NCBI GenBank assembly: GCA_002395925.1
Contig: DGVM01000084.1
Location: forward strand, 1 to 17,038
Length of the DNA: 17,038 nt
From: Bacteroidales bacterium UBA4284
Lineage (GTDB): Bacteria > Bacteroidota > Bacteroidia > Bacteroidales > UBA932
Direction: 5' to 3'
The notes beneath the pieces are model-generated. The model searched no databases and was not told the origin of the DNA. It worked only from the letters and a program-made list of their open reading frames with translations. A program made the translations under genes and the position numbers. Below, piece by piece: positions 7,074 to 17,038 of the stretch; positions within the stretch are counted from its first letter, which is position 1, and every line of letters starts with the position of its first letter.

Positions 7074-8226
7074 GTCCCTGCGGCGCTTCCATCCCTGGGT
7101 CTTCTCCGGCGCGATAGCCCAGATACAGGGCTCGCCCAGGGAAGGGGACCTTGTTGCCGTACACGACTGCGAGGGCAATTATCTTGCATGCGGTCATTAT
7201 CAGGTGGGCTCGATAGCGGTGCGCATACTCAGCTTCACCGCAGATCCCAAGTCCCCGTCGTTCTGGAAAGACGCCATCGCCAGGGCTTTTGCCGAGCGGC
7301 AGGCCCTCGGGCTTCCGTCTCCGCAGACCAATTGCTTCCGCCTGGTACATGGCGAGGGCGACGGCCTTCCCGGTCTTATCATCGACTGGTACGACGGTGT
7401 ATGCGTCATGCAGGCTCACAGCGTAGGAATGTTCCGTGCCAAGTCCCGCATCTGCGAGGCTCTGCAGGAAGTTTTCGGCGATTCGCTCAAGGCTGTGTAC
7501 GACAAAAGTTCCGGTACCGCGCCCTTCAAGGCCGGCCTGGAACTGATAGACGGATTCCTTTACAGGGCACCGGGCTTCGCTTCCAACGAGCTCACGGTCC
7601 TGGAAAACGGACACAGTTTTATCGTTAACTGGGTGGAAGGACAGAAAACCGGATTCTTCCTCGACCAGCGGGAGAACCGGGCCCTTGTAGGGCGTTATGC
7701 CTCTTCGCGCAGCGTCCTGAACCTCTTTTGCTATACCGGAGGATTCAGCATATACGCACTTGCGGCAGGAGCCCGCTGCGTTGACAGCGTAGATTCATCG
7801 GCACGCGCCATGGCCCTGGTGGACCGCAACGTGGAAGCCAACGGATTCAGCGATCGCCACAAGAGTCTCTGTTGCGATGCGATCGACTATCTTTCGAGTG
7901 TTCCCGAGGGCAAGTACGACCTCATAATCGTTGATCCTCCGGCATTTGCCAAGCACAGGGGAGTGCTCAAGAACGCGCTCCGCGCATACCAGAGGCTCAA
8001 TGCCGCAGCAATATCGAAGGTCGCTCCGGGAGGACTGGTCTTTACCTTCAGCTGTTCGCAGGTGGTGGACAAGACGGCATTTGCCGAGCTTGTGTTCAGC
8101 GCCGCCGCCCAGACCGGAAGGAGCGTGAGGATACTCGACCGCCTGTGCCAGGGCGGCGACCACCCCGTCAGCATCTATCATCCCGAGGGAGAATACCTCA
8201 AGGGACTCTTACTGTACGTCGAGTGA
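7039..8226 (+). CDS. RlmI-like class I SAM-dependent 23S rRNA (cytosine-C5) methyltransferase
   Basis: This is a PUA-domain rRNA methyltransferase of the RlmI family; E. coli RlmI makes m5C1962 in 23S rRNA. The start MIKLILKKGRDESL...HPWVFSG is the conserved family N-terminus (PUA domain, about residues 1-75), which supports the ATG at 7039 despite the 35-bp overlap with the exonuclease gene. The Rossmann domain contains LNLFCYTGGFSIYA (SAM motif I, about 227-240), VDPPAF (298-303) and FSCS, with Cys339 the likely catalytic nucleophile. The 395-residue length is normal. The exact target nucleotide is inferred from family membership only, since related proteins can differ in site. Its 3' end overlaps convergent ispG by 18 bp. 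Confidence 0.92.
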   Translation: MIKLILKKGRDESLRRFHPWVFSGAIAQIQGSPREGDLVAVHDCEGNYLACGHYQVGSIAVRILSFTADPKSPSFWKDAIARAFAERQALGLPSPQTNCFRLVHGEGDGLPGLIIDWYDGVCVMQAHSVGMFRAKSRICEALQEVFGDSLKAVYDKSSGTAPFKAGLELIDGFLYRAPGFASNELTVLENGHSFIVNWVEGQKTGFFLDQRENRALVGRYASSRSVLNLFCYTGGFSIYALAAGARCVDSVDSSARAMALVDRNVEANGFSDRHKSLCCDAIDYLSSVPEGKYDLIIVDPPAFAKHRGVLKNALRAYQRLNAAAISKVAPGGLVFTFSCSQVVDKTAFAELVFSAAAQTGRSVRILDRLCQGGDHPVSIYHPEGEYLKGLLLYVE

Positions 8227-9453
8227 TATAAGCTCCAGCAGCTTGTCGATGGCCTCGTAATCGGGTATGTGCCTGAGTACGGGCTGCCCCTTACGGTATA
8301 TCGACACTCGTCCTCCGCCTTCTCCGACATAACCCCAGTCGGCGTCCGCCATTTCGCCCGGGCCGTTCACAATGCAGCCCATGACGGCGATTACCATGCC
8401 CTTGAGGTGGGCTGTGCGCCGCTTGACCTGTTCAAAAGTCTCTTCGAGATTGTACATCGTACGTCCGCAGCCGGGGCAGGCTATGTACTCGGGGCGGTAG
8501 AAGCGCCGGCGTGCGGCTTGCATGATCTCGTCTTCGAGGTGGGAATCTATCCCGGCAGCAGGAGGAATCGCATCGATTTCGCGGTCCAGCAGGCGCGGCC
8601 CCCATTCTATGGCAGCATCGAGCACGGGATCGTGCCGTGACACTCCGCCGGGGCTGAAACTGTCTGCAAGATAAGAAGCTACCGGCAGTTCATTGACCGG
8701 AGGCTCGGTTAGCGACACCCTTATGGTATCGCCTATGCCTTCCCTGAGAAGCGAGGCTATGCCGACGCAGGATTTTATGCGGCCGGCCTCGCCGTTGCCG
8801 GCTTCCGTTACGCCCAGATGCATGGGGAATACGACACCGTATTCTTTCATCATGCGTGCGAGCTCCCTGTAAGCCTGCACCATCACCACGGTGTTCGAAG
8901 CCTTGAGTGACACGACTACATTGAAGAAGGACGCATCGATGCACATCTGCAGCCACTCCATTGCGGCTTTTGCCATGGCCTGCGGCGTATTGCCGTACAA
9001 CTCGGTTATATACTTGCCAAGTGAGCCGTGATTGAGCCCTACGCGGACAGCCGTTCCGTGGGTGCGGCAGACTTCCAGGAATTCGGCGAACTTGCGGCGC
9101 GCGACCATGTGGTCCGGATGAAAATTGCCGGGGTTTATCCTGACTTTTTCCACTATACGGGCGCATGCGATCGCAGTGTCTGACGAAAAATGGATGTCGG
9201 CTACCAGAGGCACCATGCACCCGGCTTCGCGGAGGCGCGAATGGATCTCTTCAAGCGCGGGGACGTCCTGCAGTCCAGGCACCGTCACCCTTATCATTTC
9301 GGCTCCCGCGGCGGCAAGCTGGCGACATTGCGCCAGCGTCGCGTCTACGTCGCCAGTGTGGGTGTTGCACATGGTCTGCACGACGATGGGATGGCCACCG
9401 CCGATGACGAGCCTGTCACCGACCCGTACCTCAATTGTCTTGATTCTCTCCAT
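8209..9453 (-). CDS. ispG: 4-hydroxy-3-methylbut-2-enyl diphosphate synthase IspG (compact form)
   Basis: IspG is the iron-sulfur enzyme of the MEP isoprenoid pathway that converts MEcPP to HMBPP. The TIM-barrel half (residues 1 to about 260) includes VADIHF, EKVRINPGN, RVGLNHGSLG, MHLGVTEAGNGEAGRIK and DTIRVSLTE. The Fe4S4 domain has Cys326 and Cys329 (CPGCGRT), Cys360 (MGCIVNGPGE) and the fourth ligand Glu367. The wording of these motifs, including GEMADADWGYVG, is of the plant/Chlamydia/Bacteroidetes type, which normally carries an extra A* domain giving 600 or more residues. Here only about 60 residues (260-322) link the two halves, for a total of 414. It is the last gene of the ligA operon, and its start overlaps the preceding gene by 23 bp. 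Confidence 0.95.
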   Translation of the reverse strand: MERIKTIEVRVGDRLVIGGGHPIVVQTMCNTHTGDVDATLAQCRQLAAAGAEMIRVTVPGLQDVPALEEIHSRLREAGCMVPLVADIHFSSDTAIACARIVEKVRINPGNFHPDHMVARRKFAEFLEVCRTHGTAVRVGLNHGSLGKYITELYGNTPQAMAKAAMEWLQMCIDASFFNVVVSLKASNTVVMVQAYRELARMMKEYGVVFPMHLGVTEAGNGEAGRIKSCVGIASLLREGIGDTIRVSLTEPPVNELPVASYLADSFSPGGVSRHDPVLDAAIEWGPRLLDREIDAIPPAAGIDSHLEDEIMQAARRRFYRPEYIACPGCGRTMYNLEETFEQVKRRTAHLKGMVIAVMGCIVNGPGEMADADWGYVGEGGGRVSIYRKGQPVLRHIPDYEAIDKLLELISLDVQ

Positions 9454-10282
9454 AGACTATGGCTCTTGCTTCCTGCCGCAACTGTCTGTTCGTGCGGCCG
9501 GTACGTTTGGTAAGCTGGAAATATACTCCAAAAGTAACGGAAATGTCGATAGGATTGGCGAAGCGGTAATAGTAGGTGTTGTACGGGTGGAATACGGAGT
9601 TCTCGTAATCGGGCTCGTAGAGGTTCTGCAGGCTCCATCGGCCGAGAACATTGAGATGCAGCTCGACCGGGTCGAACATGTATCCCAGGCCCACACCTCC
9701 TATGATTCCGTAATCGAAGCGCCTTTCGTAGTCGCGGAACTTGTTCTGGAATTCCTCGTCGAGATAAATGCCGCTTCTGGTTACTGACAGCCTGTATCCC
9801 ACATATCCTCCCAGGTTCGCAAGGACCTTGAAGGGATACGAATCCACATGGATCTGCATCATCGCCGGCATCTCCACGGTTTCCATCGACTGGTAAGTGG
9901 CTCCGTCAATGTAGCCCTGGGGCAGGCCGGTCTCGGGATTGTCCTTGAACCTGGCTCCGGAATGCGAGTACGACAGTCCGATGGTAAGCCCGAAATAGGG
10001 GATATAGTTGAACATCTTTTCGTGATGCGTGTACATCACGGAAAAGTATGTGGGATTGAAGATGAAGTCGGTGCCCATCTTGTAGGGATTGAAGAAGATG
10101 GTGGAGAAAGTCGCGCCGTAATTGACTCCGATGAGGGAATAATCGTTGATCGCGCCCCGGGTAAGCTGGTTGTAGTCCAGCGAGTCGAGGTACTCCGTGG
10201 AATACTCCAGGGTGTCGGTCTGCGCACCAAGGCGCGTCAAGGCCGCACACAGCAACAAGGTTATAGTGAGGAACTTTCTCAT
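9431..10282 (-). CDS. Predicted outer membrane beta-barrel-like protein, 283 residues
   Basis: The N-terminus MRKFLTITLLLCAALTRLGAQ is a standard signal peptide with likely cleavage around LGAQ. The mature protein is rich in aromatic residues and alternating polar/hydrophobic stretches of 8-12 residues (for example YIPYFGLTIGLSYSH, YGIIGGVGLGYMF, ISVTFGVYFQL). This is typical of small Bacteroidetes outer membrane barrels of the PorT-like kind. I cannot assign it to a named family or ligand. After the last strand there is a charged tail of about 30 residues, so it lacks the terminal aromatic residue of classical porins. Its start overlaps the Ig-like lipoprotein gene by four bases (ATGA), and its end overlaps ispG, so it is inside the operon. 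The two envelope proteins may work together; this is inference. Confidence 0.82.
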   Translation of the reverse strand: MRKFLTITLLLCAALTRLGAQTDTLEYSTEYLDSLDYNQLTRGAINDYSLIGVNYGATFSTIFFNPYKMGTDFIFNPTYFSVMYTHHEKMFNYIPYFGLTIGLSYSHSGARFKDNPETGLPQGYIDGATYQSMETVEMPAMMQIHVDSYPFKVLANLGGYVGYRLSVTRSGIYLDEEFQNKFRDYERRFDYGIIGGVGLGYMFDPVELHLNVLGRWSLQNLYEPDYENSVFHPYNTYYYRFANPIDISVTFGVYFQLTKRTGRTNRQLRQEARAIVYGENQDN

Positions 10283-12072
10283 AGGACTTCGAGAAGGCGT
10301 TGGATGTCAATGGGCTGTTCTATTTCCGCTCCCTCGGGGATGTCCAGGAAGTCTTCTTCGCCGAAGGTCGCATATATGACCGCCTCGGGCTGACGGCGTT
10401 CCAGCAGGGAACCTGTATCTACTATGGAGTTCCGGTTGCCGTCGTCGGTAATCCTGATGGAGTACTTGCCTGCCTTGAGATAGGGGAAAACCAGGGTGGT
10501 GTCGGAATTGATGATGTAGGAACGGAGCACGTCCTGACGTTTTTCGTCCTGTAGATCGACTATTATCTTGCGGTCCACTCCCGAGAAGGGTATGGAAAGG
10601 GTGCTGAGCTTGTCGTCGGACGGAAGCATGACCTTGACGCGCGTACTGTCGGAATAGAAGCCGCCGATGTCGCGGAATGCCCTGTGCGGTATCCTGAGCG
10701 TGTATTCATATCCGGGCAGCATCTTTTCTGCAGGCCGTATGATGTACTGCCTGATGTTCATGCTGTCCCGCTCCACCGTGACCTTGCCCTTGAATTCCTT
10801 CTGCTTGGGATTGAGGTAGCGGAAGTCCAGGGAATCGAAATTCTCGTAGATGATGGGATTGGAGAATTCCAGCAGGAAGCCGTTCTGCTCCACCGTCTCG
10901 GGGGTGGCGGTAAGCTTGAAGACGCAGGTAGTGTCTTCGTGCTTGATATCCTTGCGGCGCATGCGCTTGAGGACTTTCTTGCCCTCTGGCATGGGAAGCT
11001 TGAGATGCTCCAGGCTCGGCGTGAACTTGCCGGTGGAATCGGTCATCCTGTAATTTACAAAGAGATGCAGTGTGTCGGGGGCGGGTTTACGGTTGTTTAT
11101 CCAAATCTCGAGACTGTCCTGCAGGATGTTGAACTGCGAGATGATCTCGCCCGATTTGTAGCCGCGTACCCACAGGGAGTCAATCCAAACGTATGGGGCG
11201 TGGAATGTGATGTATGCCGACCTGTCGGCGGTACGTACCCGGTTCACGAGGTATTGCCTGGAAGGCTTCTCCCGGAAGAGGCGCATTTTGTAATCTACCC
11301 GGCGTGCCTCGCACATGAGGGTGTCGAGCATATCGTACTTGAGCATCTCGGGAAGGGTGTCGGCTACGTGTACGACGGGGCGCACCAGCGAATCCACGAA
11401 TGCGACCAGGTCGTTCTCGGGATCGTAGATGTTGTCGCCGGCCTGGTCCTTGATGGCATACAGCCTGTATGTCGTGTCCTGCAGGTAGGGAAGACAGAAA
11501 TAGCCCCAGTCGTCGGTCTTTACAGCGGCTACAGGCCTCTTGAGGAAGAGTGCCGAATCGGAGTGGTCCTTATACAGCATCGCCGTCACTCCCTTGACAG
11601 GTTTGAGCGTGTTGCAGTCGAGGATCTTGCCGGTCAGCAGCAGCGAGTCTATGGAATTCCCGGTAGAGAATACATAGGTGTATCCGGGGAACATGTTGCC
11701 CTCGTTGTTGTCGGCAATGGCGTCGGAAAGGTTTATCGTGTATGTCGTGTTGGAATCCAGCGGCTCTTCGAACTGCACGATGAGGGATTTCCCCCTGATT
11801 CTCGCCTTGGGAGACTTCTCCTGCGGCGGGGACAGGAAGATGTTCTTCATGTTCTTTATCGTGACATATTCGTCGAACACGAATTCTATCTTGGTCTTTT
11901 CTCGGGGCACGTTGACTGTCCCGGGGAAGGGCTTGATGTCCACGATGAGAGGGGGGAGCGTATCCTTGTCGCCGCCGGTGGGAGACTGCGTGGTGTTCGC
12001 GCATGAATGCACGAATAACATAGGCAGGAATATCGCGGCTGCGACAATCTCTGGTATGTATCTCTTCATCAT
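10279..12072 (-). CDS. Ig-like (Big_5 / SbsA-type) domain lipoprotein, 597 residues
   Basis: This is a large exported lipoprotein of a type common across Bacteroidetes. The signal peptide ends at VHSC (Cys24 lipidated), followed by the characteristic TGGDKDTLPP segment. Residues of about 40-140 form an SbsA-type Ig-like domain (KPFPGTVNV, FVFDEYV, LDSNTTYTINL, TYVFSTG). From about 145-240 comes a prealbumin/carboxypeptidase-regulatory-like beta domain (TGKILDCNTLKPVKGVTAMLY, DDWGYFCLPYL). The remainder is predicted beta-rich with no recognisable catalytic motif. The start ATG overlaps the stop of the RSH gene (ATGA); the adjacent second ATG could also be used. Function is unknown; a structural or adhesive role on the cell envelope is plausible. 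Confidence 0.88.
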   Translation of the reverse strand: MMKRYIPEIVAAAIFLPMLFVHSCANTTQSPTGGDKDTLPPLIVDIKPFPGTVNVPREKTKIEFVFDEYVTIKNMKNIFLSPPQEKSPKARIRGKSLIVQFEEPLDSNTTYTINLSDAIADNNEGNMFPGYTYVFSTGNSIDSLLLTGKILDCNTLKPVKGVTAMLYKDHSDSALFLKRPVAAVKTDDWGYFCLPYLQDTTYRLYAIKDQAGDNIYDPENDLVAFVDSLVRPVVHVADTLPEMLKYDMLDTLMCEARRVDYKMRLFREKPSRQYLVNRVRTADRSAYITFHAPYVWIDSLWVRGYKSGEIISQFNILQDSLEIWINNRKPAPDTLHLFVNYRMTDSTGKFTPSLEHLKLPMPEGKKVLKRMRRKDIKHEDTTCVFKLTATPETVEQNGFLLEFSNPIIYENFDSLDFRYLNPKQKEFKGKVTVERDSMNIRQYIIRPAEKMLPGYEYTLRIPHRAFRDIGGFYSDSTRVKVMLPSDDKLSTLSIPFSGVDRKIIVDLQDEKRQDVLRSYIINSDTTLVFPYLKAGKYSIRITDDGNRNSIVDTGSLLERRQPEAVIYATFGEEDFLDIPEGAEIEQPIDIQRLLEVL

Positions 12073-13754
12073 AATTCGCTGATCACTACATCATCTATGC
12101 CGTCAATCTGACGGAGTGCGTTTTCTATGTCTTCCAGAAGGCCCGGCCGGTTGGAGCCTTGGAGCGAGACCCGCAGGGTAATGTCGCTCTTGCGGCTGTC
12201 TTCCATGTCTTTGAGGAAAGCCTCGCCGCGGTTGAACTGTTCGTCGCCGGCGGATTTGAGGAACTCGAGGACCTTCCGCCTTGCGTGGCGCGTCTGCAGG
12301 AAAGAAAGCCATTCCGGCTTGGGGCTCGAGCGGCGCGCTGTAAGTATTTCGACCAGGTCCCCGTTCCGCAGTTTGCGCGAAAGGGGAACCAGCTTCATGT
12401 TGACCTTCGCGGCGATTGCCTGGTTGCCGATTCCGGTATGCACGGTGTATGCAAAATCCAGCACCGTGGAGCCCTTGGGGATGCTGCGCTGCTCTCCGGC
12501 AGGAGTGAATACCACGATGCTCTTTGTGGAGAGTTCGTCCTGGATTATGTCGAGCAGGTCGAGGGAATCGACGTCGTCGCTGCTTATTATCTCCTGGACC
12601 TTCTTGAGCCAGCGGTCAACCTGGGTGTCGTTCTCCGAGAGGTAGCCGTCCTGCTTGTAGCTCCAATGGGCTGCGATACCTTTTTCTGCGATGTCGTCCA
12701 TCCTGCGGGAACGTATCTGGACTTCCACCCAGATTCCGGCCTTGCTCATTACGGTGCAGTGCAGGGCCTCGTAACCGTTGGGCTTGGGCTGGCGTATCCA
12801 GTTCCTGAGCCGGTTGGGCTTGTCGGGGTACATGGAGATAATGGTCTGGTATATTTCGAAGGCGGTGCGCCGTTCGGCGTCCGGGTCCCGCTGCCCAAGG
12901 TCGAAAATGATGCGGACGGCGTACAGGTCGTAAATCTGCTCGAAGCTGACGTGCTTGGTGAGCATCTTGTGCCAGATGGAGTACGGCGTCTTGATGCGCT
13001 TCTTTATTTCGAAGGAGAGCCCGGATGCGGTAAGCGCCTCGCTCACCGGTTCGATGAATTCGTCTATGTCTCTCGACCTCTGGGCGACGTCCCTGTCGAT
13101 GCGTCTTTCGATCTCCTGGTATTCCTCGGGGTGCTTGTAGCGCAGCCAGATGTTTTCCAGCTCCGATTTGACGGTGTACAGACCGAGCCTGTGCGCAAGC
13201 GGGATGAAGATCCCTTTTATTTCGTCCAGATATTTGTGGGCCTTGGCGGCGGTGTAAACGTCGATGTGGCGGCATTTGTCGAGCCTGTCGGCAAGTTTGA
13301 TGAGCACCACCCTTACGTCGTCTCCCATGGTCAGGAGAACCCTCTTGAAATTCTCCGCCTGCAAGTCCTCGCCGGACTCTTCCTCCTTGGGCGTCTCGGA
13401 CGTGTCGAGGATTTTCCTCATCTGGGCGAGGCCGTCAACCAGTTGGGCTACCTTGTTGCCGAACAGGTTGCGTATGGCGTCGGGGGCGTTGTCCACAAAA
13501 GCCGGAACGTCGATAAGCAGGGAAGCGCAGATTGACTTGTATCCGAGTCCTATTGCCGAAACTACGATGGTCGCGATGCGTATGGGATGCAGGATGTACG
13601 TTTCTCCGTTGCCGAGTGCAGAGTCCTTATATGCTTCGCAGGCGTAATCGTACGCCTTGCGTATCATGGCGATTTCGTCTTCCCCTTTGCATCGCGTGGC
13701 GGCAATGGAAAGGAGATTCTCGTATTCCTTTTTTACTGTTCTTTCGTCGCTCAT
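12069..13754 (-). CDS. RelA/SpoT-homologue (p)ppGpp synthetase with degenerate hydrolase and shortened C-terminus
   Basis: RSH enzymes make the alarmone (p)ppGpp from GTP/GDP and ATP, and some also degrade it. The synthetase half is intact: KTPYSIWHKM (256-264), Asp276 in YDLYAVR, NGYEALH (326-332), Glu344 in VEVQIRSR and EKGIAAHWSYK (357-367). The HD hydrolase half keeps H56 and D156, but the HDxxED motif reads IDVPAF (81-86) and the DRLHN Asn is Lys160, so hydrolysis should be lost, as in E. coli RelA. A TGS domain follows (413-473, with YTVHTG). Only about 90 residues come after it: a short helical part, then an ACT-like strand-helix-strand end. The usual helical and zinc-finger regions are missing, giving 561 instead of roughly 730 residues. 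It overlaps both neighbours by four bases (ATGA). Confidence 0.93.
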   Translation of the reverse strand: MSDERTVKKEYENLLSIAATRCKGEDEIAMIRKAYDYACEAYKDSALGNGETYILHPIRIATIVVSAIGLGYKSICASLLIDVPAFVDNAPDAIRNLFGNKVAQLVDGLAQMRKILDTSETPKEEESGEDLQAENFKRVLLTMGDDVRVVLIKLADRLDKCRHIDVYTAAKAHKYLDEIKGIFIPLAHRLGLYTVKSELENIWLRYKHPEEYQEIERRIDRDVAQRSRDIDEFIEPVSEALTASGLSFEIKKRIKTPYSIWHKMLTKHVSFEQIYDLYAVRIIFDLGQRDPDAERRTAFEIYQTIISMYPDKPNRLRNWIRQPKPNGYEALHCTVMSKAGIWVEVQIRSRRMDDIAEKGIAAHWSYKQDGYLSENDTQVDRWLKKVQEIISSDDVDSLDLLDIIQDELSTKSIVVFTPAGEQRSIPKGSTVLDFAYTVHTGIGNQAIAAKVNMKLVPLSRKLRNGDLVEILTARRSSPKPEWLSFLQTRHARRKVLEFLKSAGDEQFNRGEAFLKDMEDSRKSDITLRVSLQGSNRPGLLEDIENALRQIDGIDDVVISEL

Positions 13755-14697
13755 TTCTTGATTCTCCGTTTTCTTGCAGGCTCATCCGGAAGGGTGAGGC
13801 CATAGCTTCGGACATTCTGGAAACTGTATGTCAGTTCCGCCCCGTAGATGATTATCTGCCAGCTGAAGTTGAGCCAGATAAGGAAGAGCGGCACTGCAGC
13901 CAGGACTCCGTAAACAGCGTTGAGCCTGGCAACGAATACCTGGGTTTCGAGGTAGAGGTACTGGAAAACGACGAAGACGATTCCGGCTATCAGCGCCGAG
14001 CGCAGCGCATGTCGGTATTGCACCTGCGTGGCCGGAATGAACTTGTACATGGCCGACAGCGTAAACACAGTCACGATGTAGAAACCTATGTAACCCAGCA
14101 GTTTGGTGATGAACCTGAGGTCGGAAACGTCGAGACCCAGATATTTGGTGGCATTGGTGTAATATGCGATTCCGGCACCGAACAGCACCACTATGAAAGG
14201 GGTCAGCAGCAAGATGAGGAAGTAGAAGCCGAAGCGTTTGTAAATCTTGCGGGGAATCTTGCGTATGCCCCAGACGTTGTTGAAAACCCTTTCTACCTGG
14301 AACAGCATCCACAATATGGTCCAGAGGAACATGAGCGCCGAAACCAGTCCCACGCCGCCGCTCTGGGCTACCTTGAGGATGTTGACGGCCTTTTCTTCGA
14401 TGATGTTCAGGAGGGCAGGGTCAACCTGGGTGTTGAATGACTGCAGGAACGCCATGAAATATTCGTCGAGCCCCAGACCGCCTGTAACCGCGAAGGCGAA
14501 AGCCATGAGCGGGATGATGGCGAGGGCCACGAAGTAGCTGAGCGCCACGCACTGGAAGCCCATGCGGTTTTCGGCGAAAGTGTTGACGGTTATGCGGATT
14601 ATCTTTACAAGGCTCACGGCACGCCTGTACCACTTCGACGTTTTGCCGGTGTCGATTGTCCAGAGTCGGTCGGAGAAGAGGTCTGCGAGTTTTCCCA

Positions 14698-14698
<1 letters not shown>
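13751..14698 (-). CDS. YihY/BrkB family inner membrane protein
   Basis: This is a polytopic membrane protein of the YihY/BrkB family, often mislabelled as ribonuclease BN. About six hydrophobic helices are visible (roughly 51-73, 115-135, 155-178, 203-225, 234-252 and 262-285). Family hallmarks are ALSYFVALAIIPLMAF in the first helix, NNVWGIRK after the second, YKFIPATQVQ, and AVYGVLAAVPLFLIWLNFSW followed by GAELTYSFQN near the end. The C-terminal tail is strongly basic (ARKRRIKK). Its molecular role is not established; transport or envelope functions have been proposed. The gene starts at the ligA stop (TGATG, sharing one base) and ends in an ATGA overlap with the RSH gene, so translation is coupled on both sides. 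Confidence 0.93.

Positions 14699-17038
<2,340 letters not shown>

Noticed and set aside
10684..12006. A 440-codon open frame on the + strand, antisense to the Ig-like lipoprotein gene
   Set aside because: There is no signal peptide, motif or promoter. The opposite strand has a lipoprotein signal, Ig-like domain and coupled overlaps with both neighbours.
12069..12120. Possible frameshift that truncated the RSH gene at its C-terminus
   Set aside because: The stop forms a neat ATGA overlap with the next gene, and the missing part is internal (between TGS and the ACT-like end), not only terminal. No remnants of the lost domains are seen in other frames downstream.
12159..13535. A 458-codon open frame on the + strand, antisense to the RSH gene
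   Set aside because: It lies wholly inside a strongly supported conserved gene on the other strand and has no recognisable domain. It is explained by GC-rich codon use, which leaves few stops in the antisense frame.

Overview
The window looks like chromosomal core DNA of a Bacteroidota bacterium, most likely of the order Bacteroidales. Every intergenic space carries Bacteroidetes-type -7 promoter boxes (TAnnTTTG) and start sites have no obvious Shine-Dalgarno sequence. The protein set also fits: an Ig-like (Big_5) lipoprotein, a secreted C1B peptidase, lpxB beside surE, and an IspG whose flanking motifs are of the plant/Bacteroidetes type. Coding DNA is GC-rich for the phylum, and the three intergenic gaps are AT-rich. 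The exact genus cannot be told from this sequence.

Layout: the start of gap (GAPDH) runs leftward off the left edge. Divergently, surE-lpxB-M48 metalloprotease lipoprotein form a tightly overlapping rightward operon (568-3259). It meets head-on a leftward pair, C1 peptidase then pssA (5153-3243), and the two operons overlap at their 3' ends. Divergent from the peptidase, an unrecognised lipoprotein, an RNase D-like exonuclease and an RlmI-like rRNA methyltransferase run rightward (5234-8226). They meet, again with a 3' overlap, a six-gene leftward operon (16776-8209): ligA, yihY/brkB, a RelA-like (p)ppGpp synthetase, an Ig-like lipoprotein, a beta-barrel-like outer membrane protein and ispG. 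At the right edge a phosphofructokinase gene begins, divergent from ligA.

Almost every base is coding; only three gaps of about 80-110 bp exist, all divergent promoter regions. No rRNA, tRNA, CRISPR array, insertion sequence, prophage or attachment site was seen. There is no sign of an accessory island or defence system.

The most noteworthy content is within core genes. The RelA/SpoT homologue has lost key hydrolase residues and most of its C-terminal regulatory region, and is translationally linked to DNA ligase and envelope genes. IspG has the sequence signature of the long (A*-domain) form but only a short linker where that domain should be. The gap/surE promoter region contains a perfect 8-bp inverted repeat and several ATTTGC/GCAAAT copies between two back-to-back promoters. 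Both convergent gene pairs overlap and leave no room for an ordinary terminator.
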